DNA of 64,000 nucleotides. Source: Triglochin maritima (Eukaryota; Streptophyta; Magnoliopsida; Alismatales; Juncaginaceae). The stretch covers positions 60,224,925 to 60,288,924 of the forward strand of contig OY821772.1 of the NCBI GenBank assembly GCA_963682175.1, given 5' to 3'. The translations under genes and the position numbers were made by a program. The notes below the pieces were generated by a model that saw only the letters and a list, made by a program, of their open reading frames with translations, did no database searches and was not told where the DNA came from. Positions 32,401 to 42,868 of the stretch are shown here, piece by piece (position 1 is the first letter of the stretch; each line of letters opens with the position of its first letter).

Positions 32401-32611
32401 ATTACTCCTCCTACTCGACCAAATGGACCACCTGACAACCTACATTACTTACACCACATCAAACTCCCAAACCCCCACTCCAAACTCTTCCATTACCACC
32501 AACCCCCAAACTCCACCTTCCATCTCCATCCTAAAAGAGAAAAGAAAAGAAGAAAAAAGCATTACCACAGAAGCGGAGGAAGCAGAGCAGGAAGGGGACG
32601 AGAAGCCGCAT
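26471..32611 (-). CDS. ALE2: Receptor-like serine/threonine kinase, ALE2-like
   Basis: Nine exons on the minus strand: 32611-32566, 30866-30753, 30569-30462, 30372-30265, 30130-29765, 29684-29442, 28429-28043, 27678-27441, 27155-26471. All introns are GT-AG and the sum is 2295 nt, giving 764 residues. Order of parts: signal peptide [15 protein letters not shown]; a Pro/His-rich segment with two runs of five His; a Cys-containing ectodomain ([20 protein letters not shown], then [20 protein letters not shown]); a transmembrane helix at about 280-304; a kinase domain with [11 protein letters not shown] (about 379-389), Lys400, HRDFK (Asp about 496) and DFG (about 514); and a C-terminal tail with [10 protein letters not shown]. 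The ectodomain and tail match Arabidopsis ALE2 (ABNORMAL LEAF SHAPE 2), which acts with ACR4 and ALE1 in epidermis formation. All catalytic residues are present. Intron 1 is about 1.7 kb with an internal duplication. Confidence 0.9.
31440..32360. repeat. Diverged tandem duplication (about 0.25-0.3 kb units) in ALE2 intron 1
   Basis: Segments with ctacataacaag / gacataacaagtgatg followed by tagcaaatgagaatctt and ttgtttcgtcaaaatca recur with starts near 31770, 32076 and 32318. A partial fourth copy lies near 31450-31560. Spacing is about 304 and 244 bp. Confidence 0.7.
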
Positions 32612-32630
32612 CTCCTCGAATCCGCCGCCG

Positions 32631-32666
32631 TCAGCAGTGGAACTCCATTTCCCAAACCCTAAGCAT
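32631..32666 (-). promoter_or_regulatory. Upstream ORF in the ALE2 5' leader
   Basis: On the minus strand an ATG at 32666-32664 opens an 11-codon frame (MLRVWEMEFHC) that stops at 32631, 19 bp before the ALE2 start. A second in-frame ATG (32648) has a purine at -3 and G at +4. If transcribed it could lower translation of the receptor. Whether the transcript starts upstream of it is not visible. Confidence 0.55.
32654..32662 (-). promoter_or_regulatory. Telo-box (AAACCCTAA)
   Basis: AAACCCTAA on the + strand, 43 bp upstream of the ALE2 start codon. Telo-boxes are frequent in promoters and leaders of plant genes active in dividing cells. The same motif lies upstream of the MEE22-like gene. Confidence 0.5.
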
Positions 32667-33888
32667 CAGATCTGTGGTGCGATAGGGAAAGCCAAAAAGC
32701 GGGGATTAAGTGGGTGCCGGTTCTCGCCTGCCACTGACAGACAGCTAAACACCGGAATGGAATGGAATGGAAGAGAGAGAGAGAGAAGAGGAGAGAGAGA
32801 ATGTGTGTGTGTGTTTGGGAGAGGAGGAGTGAAGGAATGGCAAAAAGAGAAACTCTCCTAACAACTTGCCGTATTAATGGCGTCCGTTGCTATGCTGTCA
32901 TCGCGGAGCTGCTCACACACTCTTACCATGCTCCGCCACTCCAACTTCGTCCAAGTTTAGTGGGTGCAATAAATATAAAAGACTCTTAATCTAAATGGAT
33001 ATTTCTTTCTTTGTCAACTAAAATCACCTTTTGCAATTCTGTAGTTGAAAATGCCCTGAAAATAAGGGGAAAACAAACAAACGAGATTCCATTGGAATCC
33101 ATGGAGAGGTTGTTTGTGTATTCTTGGAAATTCATGTCTACTTTCCGTCAAATTCAAATTTTGTTTTCTCAACTTTTGAGATCAAAAAGCAACAAAAACT
33201 CATCGTATGCGGTTGAATCTCAGTCAACCAAAATGTTCTTAACGATTGACCAAATACATTTCGATCCGCCCAAATCCTTAAAATGAATCACCATTTCAGA
33301 TAAACCACAACGCATTCGGTTATCCCTTCGCTTTTGCACAAAGAAATTTCATTCTTTCTCATGCAACCTTCTTTCGATCATCTGTGTTTTGTATCCAAAT
33401 CGACATGAAATTATTTGTCCAAACATACACAAACAACAAAATTCAATCAAAAGAAAAATATTTTTCACTGGATTATATTTTTCCTTTGCTTTATGTTTGA
33501 CTCCGAAAATAACTTTTCGGAGTTTTTCACATCAATAAACCACTGTAAGTGCAGTTTCAATATAGTATGCAATGCATCCAATAACTGAAACCATTGAAAA
33601 ACTCCTCTATAGACTAGTACAGCTATAACCAACCTAGGAACAAAATTAAGTTTATTATGCAAGTGATACCAGTGTATTAGCACATACACTTCACAATCTT
33701 GAGATACCAGACAAATTTCTAAAAAGCAACTTCAGTTGAAACTCATATTCTTCCATACTACAAACACACATATTGACACGATTACTTACAAGAATGTTAT
33801 TCTTGAAAAAGGTTCACAACATCTAATAGTAAGCATGTGCAAAATACACAAACAAACGTTTGATGCCTAAAAAAGATCCAAAAATAAA
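32667..33888. other. 5' flank of the ALE2-like gene
   Basis: Contains a GA-rich stretch (32768-32830), typical of plant core promoters, then AT-rich sequence. A 28-codon frame at 32877-32960 (MASVAMLSSRSC...) looks like a transit-peptide start but leads nowhere. No other gene seen. Confidence 0.45.
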
Positions 33889-34035
33889 CTGAATTGCTAA
33901 ACATCGTCCCAAAATTACTTAAATCGTCCCTTGAAATTATCATTTTGCCCTTCTCTCATTTCTACTGCTATAACGCGACATTTTACCCTCCTATCACACA
34001 TCTCTCTTCATATTCCTCTTATAATCAAAAAAAAA

Positions 34036-34088
34036 ATATTTTGGAGGTCAGTAATGAACCAACGAACACCCCAGTGTACTCGAATCCG
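34036..34088 (+). pseudogene. Relic of PMD exon 1 in the deletion derivative
   Basis: This stretch aligns over about 53 nt with PMD exon 1 of the large element and ends at a GT donor (GTAAAA). The start codon position reads ATA and the residues hardly match beyond PVY near the end, so it is untranslatable in the original frame. Confidence 0.45.
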
Positions 34089-34362
34089 GTAAAATATCTA
34101 ACATCTTTTTAAGACGCCTCACCGGGGAGCGAGACCCCCGAACGACCTGTCGAGGTGGTATTTGTAAGTCAGGATGTTTTACCACCGGGGGATTTTGGAA
34201 CTTAAAAAATGTTGGATCTGGAATTTTTTTGAATCTTCATCACTTGCAAAAAAACTCATTGTAATCCGACCGGTTACCACCGAAAGCTTGCAAAGAAACG
34301 TCAAATAATTTGAGATAACACACCGTATAATTTTAATTTGACAAAAAAACTAAAAACAAAAC

Positions 34363-34515
34363 GGGACGTCTGGCTAAGACTACCCTCGTCGAGACGTCTG
34401 GCTAAGACGCCTGGACCATCGTGGAGGCGTCTGGATAAGACGCCTCAACCATGGTGGAGGCGTCTTAGCCAGACGCCTCCACGATGGTGCAGGCGTCTTA
34501 GCCAGACGCCCGAGT
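34363..34515. repeat. 33-bp palindromic repeats in the deletion derivative
   Basis: About four units of the type GGCGTCTTAGCCAGACGCC with 33-bp period. On the + strand they read as 11-residue repeats such as RRLSQTPPRWC. Same class as the arrays at 6330-6575 and 10980-11268. Confidence 0.85.
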
Positions 34516-34540
34516 CAGAAAAAAAATCCGTCTCCATTAC

Positions 34541-34570
34541 TTCGCCTGATTTAGGTGTTTCGCCAGACAT
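34541..34570 (-). pseudogene. Transposase exon 1 retained in the deletion derivative
   Basis: Minus-strand ATG at 34570 encodes MSGETPKSGE followed by GTAATG. The large element has MSGEGDASGE followed by GTAAGT, and both are preceded by CACCACGAAA. Length (10 codons) and phase are conserved, but there is no exon 2 to join. Confidence 0.8.
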
Positions 34571-34729
34571 TTTCGTGGTGTTGGTACTAGGAAAGTAAAA
34601 CTGAGTCAAAAACCTTGTTTAAAGACACATGACGATATGGGTATTAAATATATTGTTAAGGGCAATTTGGTAATTTCAATGGACGATTTAAGTATTTTTG
34701 GGACGACGTTTAGTAGTTCCCAAAATAAA

Positions 34730-37700
34730 ACCAGGTGCATTATTAATATATATCAAAAGAAGAGACAGTGTGAAAGATCTTCCCTTGGAATTGTAACGAT
34801 ATCAATTAAATTAAAACGAGCATAGGTGTCGAACTTGACTGCACGAAAGTGTCGGCCAACTGACCGAACACTACATTGAATTAAGGTGATATTTTCCACA
34901 CACAAAAAAAAACCTGAAGAGAGTAGAGTAGTTTAAGTTGTTGGTGTGGGGGGTGCATCACAACAACCCCCTTCTGCACTTGAAGTAAAGCAGCTTCGGC
35001 GCGGGACATTTTCATTTGTCGGGTTGTGGTCACCGGTGGGTGAGAAAAACCGACACGCCGAACTCCTCGAGTCCCGCCCGCTACGCGACGGACCGGATTC
35101 GGTTGGACAACTCCAAACCCACGTGAGACATCAAGACTTAGGTCGGGATCGGAGCACCGGGCGGTGACCCCAAGTCGGAGCACACGACCGCGCTGTCTAA
35201 GGTTTGTTGCTTCGTTTTGGACGAGAAAAGTGGGATTATATTAATAATTAATTAGTGGTGGTTGTTGTTCTGTTCCGGTTTAGGCGTGAGTAGTCCGGAC
35301 TTGTGGGGTCCACATAGGACTGACGTGTCCCTTTGGTCATCAGGAATAGATAAAATGCCAGATTTTATTTAAGTTGAAAAACAAAAAAAAAGTGTTTGAC
35401 TGATCCTGTAACACGTGTAAGTGTACATCCTTGGATAAATGTTGGATTAGGTTATGGTATTATATTGTCGCCAGAATAAGATTAATTAGTAACGTGTTAC
35501 TTTTTTATCTTGACTTGCTTTTTTTTAGTCCCACGTTCCGGATGTTGAAGGGCAAGAAAAGGTTGTGAGTTTAATGAAATGCCCCCTCGATTTCCAGAGG
35601 ATGTATTCTTTTTCCTCTGTAGTTTTTGTAGAATTATTGTAACTTATTTTAAGGTTGCGTTTGCCTTTTATTCACAATTTGGACTCCTCAATTTTCCGGA
35701 GGAATTTTTTTTCTTTTTAACTTTTATATATATATTTTAAAACTTTTACATTTATTAACTTATTTTAAGTCTGCTATTGGATTGTGGGGGAATTTTCGTA
35801 AATGAGAAGTTAGAGTTAAAAACGATTCTAAATGATCTGATAACATGATTAACATCGTTTTAAAAATTGATCTTACAATATTTTCAAAAACAATGTAAGA
35901 TCAAACTCCGGTAGCATATTTGCAAACAGAAATTTCTTCTCCGTCATCTCTGCCTGCTGCAGAATGAGCTAATTATCCCTTCCATATATTATCAAGGAGG
36001 AAGATTAATAGATTATGATATTCAAAGCATGTCAACTTTTTGGGTTTTACCTCCCCTCTGCAACTCTTCTCTGCCTAATCTCTTTCCTTTAGCTCTCTGT
36101 ATTGATTAAATACTTAGTGAAGCGTCCTTGGGAAAATTACAGGTGCAATTTTCGAACCAGTTCATGTAACCCTTCTTGCTTCCTAGATTTTGTTTGATTA
36201 TAAATATTAAGTTTTCCTTTTATGGACTGGTATGTTATGGGCATATTACTGAAGATAATCAGATATTAGGCAAAATGAAGTTTAACTTCAATCATGAACA
36301 TGTTATGGGCCACACCCAAAATAGTGTAGGCCCAAATAGTATATATAAGTCCCAAACTGATTGAGATATTGCATAGACAATGGGCTGGGTAAGGCCCAGT
36401 AGTATATTTAGCTTGGGGAAACTGAAACAATGTACAGATTAATCAAAACAGTTTATGCTAAATCCAGTACAAATACATTTTGTCCGCAACAGGCAATATT
36501 TTCATTAATTATTTATTGTAATAGTATAAAACTGCCTCGAATCTTATTATGATCATATCCAAAAGGGTAATTATTATATTAGAAAACACTACTGAAACAT
36601 CAAGGAACATGGTTGGTTCTTTTTTTTTACTCTTTTCATTTTAATTCATGTTGCAATGACCATAAGCCTTCTAAAGCTAATTAATTTCGTAATACTTACC
36701 CTAGGAAGTAGGCAAGGTAAGGACGTCGGAAGTACATAATTTAACCGTTATGATATAAAAAATTAAGGTTATTTCTAATTGACAGATGATTCACTAACAA
36801 TCTTCTATTTCACAAAAATAAGAAACCCAGGTAATTTGAAGTCATTTTATTTCATAAAAATAAGTAGTGCGGATGGTTTGATAAGGCACTATTTTCTAAA
36901 GTAGTATATCTCAGATTCCATTATTTCATAGGAAATAAACAGACCCAGTCACCCAGATGACAATTAATTACCTATCAAAAACAAAAATCCAATGAAGAGG
37001 CTACAGATCACAGACAAACTCAATAATTTGTAGACTAACATGTGCAATAAAAAATCAAAAGAAGACCGCTAAAAGATCCTTCCATCAAGGTGTCTCACCA
37101 TTAACTGCAAGGGTTTCTTCTTCAGACCTGAAGAAAACAGCTGCAATGCTGAAGAGTTACATCCACAACTATAGACACAGAAGAGTGTGGCACTCTGCCT
37201 TCTTTTACTCCCAATTCAACACAGATTCCAAATCCATTTATTCTTGGGTGAGTTGTAGTTGAGGCTTTTTACTCATCATTTAATATTTTTTTGCCTATGA
37301 CTTTTTATATATACTTTCTTATAATAGATTTTAGTATTTGGCACATTAGACATTAGTCAGTAGCAAATGGAACATAAATCTACCTACTTCAACAGTTATA
37401 TTTTGAACTAACGTGTAGCAATCTTCTGTTATCTTGAATTTTCATCTATAAATAAAAGCTTCCCACTCTCCCGACACATTAGAATTGTTATTTTGAAATA
37501 CAAATTAGGTCAGAAATATAGGAATTTAGTTGTGACTGTTACATTTGGATTGGTCTCGTTGAATTTAACAAGTGATGAATAGATTTGAATAACTGTTCTG
37601 ATATGGAGACTGCAGACAGTCGAGCATTCACTCTTTATAAGGACAGTAGAAGACCAGGGTGTTGTAAAATTTGTAATCAATCCAATACAGTAGCTTTCTG

Positions 37701-38489
37701 GGATACCATCCACCCACAGCTGGGCATTTATGAAAAAGATACCTAAGCTCTCTTTTTTTGTTGGCATTTATGATTTTTCCTGCTTTTTTAAAAACTAATA
37801 TGGGTATTTTCAAATTTTCTTCTACTCTTACCCCTGGGCCCTGGCCCTCCTAACATACATATAACAGCTATAAGAAAGAACTCAACCCAAGTCTTGTTTA
37901 AGATGCAACCTGTTTTTTAGAACATGATCATGGTCTAAATTAATAATTAAGATGTGAGTTGTCTTCTATGAATAAGAATCATGATCTTAGCAAAGTCAAA
38001 TAGTTACAAGGTTCGTTATCTTAATTACTTATGGCCAGATGAAGTTGCTTCGAAATATGTGATGTTCCCTTTCGAGATAATAGGATGCGATTCAGACATA
38101 AATCTAGATTCAAATGCAATGGAAATATATTAGTTTGAGTGCCACAAGCATATCCTCTGTCTTCATTCAAGATTTTGGTACATATATAAAAGTTTTTTTT
38201 ATGGGATATAAATATGAAAAATTATGGAAGAAAGAGAACAAACAAGCACGTATAATTAATCACAGACCTTAACTGAACACCAACCCATCACAACACCCAA
38301 CAACTTTCAAAAGAAGCCCTCCATGGCCCTTAGTTTCAAAGGAACCACCAAAACCAAAATGATTGGGAAGGAAATTAACATTGCCCTACAATTTTAACTT
38401 GTGTGGTGGATAGAAAGAATATATAAGGTTAGAACTTAGTAGATATGGAGCCGTCCGGTCCAGTTCGGTTCGATTTAGCTCGGCTCGAC
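34730..38489. other. Long intergenic region
   Basis: Mostly AT-rich. A GC-richer patch at about 34940-35210 has open frames on both strands (up to 100 codons on the minus strand, 34881-35183) with no motif I recognise; it may be a fragment of a lost gene. A TATA-like tctataaataaaa lies at 37446-37458 without an obvious gene behind it. The last 60 bp before 38490 belong to the 3' region of the neprosin gene. Confidence 0.45.
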
Positions 38490-41400
38490 TCATGGGCATT
38501 TGTCATTGCTTCCTGGCCCACCGTAGTAGAAATGCGTGCCCCAATCGGCATTGATGGAGCTCTTGATGTTGTAACAATTGGTGTTCTCTGCGAAAATAGA
38601 CTGAGGGGAGGTAAGGCTATTATCTGAATCAACCACCTCAAGATTGCGAAAATAACTCGCCCGTCCAAATCCGTCCTCTGCAAATCGACCCGAGCCCATT
38701 TGAGTGGATGAGTGAACTCCATTAGGCCTTGTGTTCACAACCTCACCTCCCCATTCCACCATTGATGCATGGTCAGTTAGATGAGTGAAGAGCTCTGCTG
38801 GCCAATAGCCAACAAGCGCATTATCGCCAAACCCCAACCACCAATTTCCAATCTTTGGATCCTAAAATCACACAATAAAATGTTGTAAGAACACATGACA
38901 ATGAGGTGTAGTTCAGTTGAAGAAAACCCTGAAAATGTTTAGAATTTTGAATCAACAACACTAATATACCTTCCAAATTAGAATTGTTACGTCGAATTGG
39001 CTACCAGATGGTATTGATACTGGCGAAATCGCCGCCCCAATGGCTATTTTGTTGTTGGTTTGAATGAAACCAGAGCATAATAGATTGTAGCATCCGGTGG
39101 CTCGATAAGCATCACTCTATAATCAAATAGATTACAAAGATAAAAATGAAAATAAATGGCTAATGACTGTCATACAAATTTATTAGATCATACCGTCCAG
39201 TATGTGAATAATCTTGGTCTGCTGTCTCCATACAGCTCAGGGCTGACCTGACTAGAAAAACAAAAAGCTTCAGAAGATGACTCCAATTATCCAACAATCT
39301 ATGAATTCATAAATAATTTCAAAGATAGCTTAGAAGTTAATCTACATGTGGTAGTAGTCAGCATCTCAAAGCCTGAAACATTATTAAATTCGTACATACA
39401 ACAATTTTTTAGGGCTCCACATTCAAACTCTAGACTCCTCAAAGTCCAAATTGCTAAAAGAAATGCAAAGTTTGAGGTTTGACGCAAAGCTCAAAACATT
39501 AATGCATAATATAATAGCTTCTTGAAATGATCAATTTGGCATAACAAATTAACTGTTGATTATTTTTTAATCTTAGTTAAGCATTGATTAGCATTGAACT
39601 CAGTGTTTGATGGGAATTAAACAAGTACCTGCCAGCCAGCTTCTATGCTGTTGAGATCTGAGTCGAACGATCCGGAGAGGACCCAAATCTGTGATAGGCT
39701 GAATTCATTCGACTCCTCGATTGTAGGGTTCCATATGTTTATCGTCGCTTTTGCACCATATACCTCTTGAGATGTCGCGGTATAAGCGATTGCGTGCTAC
39801 ATATCATTTGATTAAGTATTTCATCAGAAACTCGATATTCCTCGTGTACTTATACTTAAACATCTTTAAAGAACATGATTTTTTTTAGGTATTATCCTCA
39901 TTCCTATTACCTCAAGATACCATACATGGCATCAAAACTCAGTTGAAGCTATTCAAGAGCCCAAACACACCAAGATCAAATTTTAAATTAATTTTTAAAA
40001 AAGAAGTAATTTGGTGCTTATTAATTGGTGGGTTGGTTTGAGTCACTTCAAATCATACAAAGTGGCTTTAAAAGGCCCTTTAAAGCTACAAGTTACTCTA
40101 ACAATGATGGTGTCTAGCATGCCGAAGCCATGAAGCAAAAGCTCATAAAGAGGATCACCAAACTTGTAGATCGATAATAATAATAATAATAAATTAAAGA
40201 AGACATGATTGAGAACATTCAGGGATAGATCTCATTAATGGCATTTGTTCAATCAAAGCCTCGCACTCAGTAGGAGTGTTGGGAAGAGATCCACATTGAG
40301 AAGGAAGATGGACTTTAAAGCTAACTACAAAGATATAAGAGCTTAGAAGTTGAAAATTTTGAATGCCATTAAAGTTGTGTTCCAATCTCCACCTTCCTAT
40401 GAGACCCACATCTTTAATTCTTGTGTTCAGAGATGGACAAGAGCATTGCAGCAAAGTTTGTGATAAGTGAAAACTTATTTTTTGTAAAATATGTTATCCT
40501 TTTAGTTACACGGTTACACCATTGATCACAAATAAAGCTTTCTATAGTTTGACTGTAGTAATGAATGAAAACCTCTAAATTAGTCCAAATTAATGAGGGA
40601 TGGAAGAGTGTAAACCATATATTGTGGTGATCCCACAAATTATTGGTATTATATTGTACCTAACAAATAAAAGATAGATATAGTGAGTCCGGCCCTTTAT
40701 AATTAAGTTTTTAAGAAAGAAAAACTAGACAAATGAAAGATTACTGAAGTACCTCATGGCCATTGCCACTAACAACATTTGGTGCTGGAACTCTTCTAGC
40801 AAGAGGAAGCTTATAAGATGGGGTTCCTTTCTTCTTTCCATAGTGATACAACGATTTGGCTCTTAGAACATCATCCACCGAGCTCCGTCGAATCGGTACC
40901 GTCCCTTTCGGGCAATGCCCAATGTTGTGCCATGTTTGCCAAGCCCCTTTAGGAAGGTGGCTGCCAGTGTAGTTCTTGGCCGGTCGACCGTTTCTCAGGA
41001 TTGGTCTCCTTGGGGGGGTTTTCTAACAAAAAAGTGTAATTGTAAAATAAAAAGACCATTAATTTTGGTTACATTTCATACTCAATTCTACCTTGATTTT
41101 GCTTACTTGGATCTTATGGTTCTTGAGAAGAGGATGATCCAATGAGGGTTGTTTGTGCCGTGGAACGCAATCGACAAGATCTCCATCTGGACTCTACATT
41201 AAGATAGATGGCAAACACAACATCAAATTTAGTTTTTCCTTCAGAAACAAATCTATCAAATCAAAATAAAGTAAATGATAAAATTAAGGAATTGGTGCTT
41301 GATCAAAGGCATTGCATGATCGCATGATCACCTCTAGTGTTCTCACTGCAGGTTTGTTGATCTTCTCAAGATGCCTGTGGATTCTTTGCAACCTCAAAAC

Positions 41401-41520
41401 ACTTACTCTTTTGTTACTAATTCTAGTACTGTTGAAGCCCACAACCCCATTAAGGTGGAAGAAGAAGAAGAAGCCAAACAAAACAAGTAGAAAAACAACA
41501 TTTGAAGGAAAAGAAGACAT
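38490..41520 (-). CDS. Neprosin-family secreted protein (DUF239, putative glutamic peptidase)
   Basis: Seven exons on the minus strand: 41520-41332, 41193-41107, 41022-40753, 39796-39629, 39247-39194, 39116-38970, 38861-38490. All are in phase 0 with GT-AG introns; the total is 1287 nt, 428 residues. The ATG at 41520 starts a hydrophobic signal peptide ([20 protein letters not shown]). An activation-peptide domain follows ([35 protein letters not shown]), then the neprosin domain ([56 protein letters not shown]). The Glu residues in IEAGWQ (about 234) and VEWGGEV (about 341) sit where the two catalytic Glu of pitcher-plant neprosin are expected. Length is normal for the family, and nothing is broken. 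Likely a cell-wall or apoplastic protein; the substrate is unknown. Confidence 0.92.
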
Positions 41521-41716
41521 TGGAGAAATCACAATATCAACCACCAACTCCTCTAATTCTTCTTACTCTCTCTACAACTCAACACTCCCATGCATATAAT
41601 TAAGACTACCACACCAACATGTTGAACGAATCCAATATTTAAACTTAAGAGACCCACATCTCCATTAAAACCAACATGTCTCCAACCAAATCAGTGCACT
41701 AGTAGTGGGAAAAGGA

Positions 41717-41726
41717 CATATATAGA
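41717..41726 (-). promoter_or_regulatory. Possible TATA box of the neprosin gene
   Basis: TCTATATATG on the minus strand about 200 bp upstream of the start codon, next to a CT-rich stretch typical of plant leaders. Not tested beyond position and sequence. Confidence 0.4.
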
Positions 41727-42183
41727 GAGAGAGAATGAGCAAAACTCTTTTAAACCACTACCAACATTGTCAACTTTAAAACACTATCTCTCAGTCCCAT
41801 GCTTTGCGCACATCATGCAGTTGCACTGCTATAAGAACTGGGTTTTATCTCTCTAGTCTCTTCCTTAATGTCATAACATGAAAGCTTGACCTACCCTTCT
41901 CCAAACCCTTTTACTGCAGCCTGCATAGCCACTGCCACCTCGGCCATAGCCTCATAAATGCTTGATGGGTCCATGGAAGTTTTTGCAAACTATATTTACT
42001 ATATTATGTAGTGTCAAAAATGTAATCTCATGTTGTTCAAAACTAAAAGTTTATAATACTCTACCATAAAATTGCATATATCCACCTATTTATCTATTTG
42101 AGTTTAGAAATGTAGTAAACCTTTACCTATACTTTCAATTCAATTTCTATTTTTATTCACACAGACACAAGTAGCTAGTTTTA

Positions 42184-42865
42184 GGGGGTGTTTGGATTAG
42201 CTTCTTAGAGTTGATTCCAGAGAATCTATAAGAAAAGAATCAAAATTTCTCATTTAAACATTTTCAGCAGAAGTTGATTCTCTAGAATCGATTCTAATCC
42301 CTCGATTGATGCTCTCACATCTCTCTTCTCTTATAATTCATTTTTTTGCCGCTTCTCCGAATTCTTCATCGATTCTTGATATCAAATTATTATATTGATC
42401 TCATTGGTTGTATTATTTACAAAACAAAAATTACAAATTTACCACTACCGTAAACAAAAATTAATTGGAAATTATATTTTAAATGTTATTTTGTATATTT
42501 CAAGTATATTACTTAAATGACGTAAAAACAACAATATTACTTTTAATATGATAACCATTGCAAGTACCAAAAACCTATGATAAACTTCAAAGTACAACAT
42601 AACGTCCAAATTTTAACTTACACATTCACATTCTATTGCAAATAGCAAATAATAAGGGCTATCTACTTTATTGGATTATTCCACTCGTTAATTTTATTTT
42701 ACAATCTGAATGATATGTCAGTCATTTAAGAAATGAGATAATTAAATTAACTAAACACATCATATGAAAAATTAACTTCATATGAAAAATCAAATTCTTG
42801 AGATTTTTTGCAAGAGTCGATACTAGAAGAAAGAATCAATCCCTAGAAGCTAATCCAAACGGTCC
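42184..42865. mobile_element. Tourist-like MITE (PIF/Harbinger type), 682 bp
   Basis: The left end GGGGGTGTTTGGATTAGCTT and the inward-read right end GGACCGTTTGGATTAGCTT share TTTGGATTAGCTTCT. Both flanks are TTA (42181-42183, 42866-42868). The interior is AT-rich without a gene. It lies upstream of the neprosin gene. Confidence 0.75.
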
Positions 42866-42868
42866 TTA

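Larger units (their letters stand above)
33889..34721 (-). mobile_element. Deletion derivative of the MULE/PMD element
   Basis: 64-bp ends (33889-33952 and 34658-34721) are homologous to those of the 6108-11516 element, in reverse orientation: its left end matches the PMD end of the large element. The flanks show the 8-bp duplication AAAATAAA (33881-33888, 34722-34729). The interior (833 bp in all) keeps the first exon of the transposase gene, a decayed first exon of the PMD gene and a short 33-bp palindromic repeat array. The rest of both genes is gone, so it can move only with outside transposase. Confidence 0.9.

Noticed and set aside
32877..32960. 28-codon + strand frame resembling an organelle transit peptide
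   Set aside because: It ends in a stop after 28 codons, no donor continues it and no downstream exon was found.
34881..35183. 100-codon minus-strand frame in a GC-richer patch
   Set aside because: No motif recognised and the opposite strand is also open; composition alone can explain it.
37510..37767. 85-codon minus-strand frame
   Set aside because: No family match, no splice partners, isolated in AT-rich intergenic DNA.
40978..40990. GGTCGACCG palindrome in the neprosin gene
   Set aside because: It encodes conserved residues (NGRPAK) of the neprosin exon, so the match to the LTR palindromes is chance.
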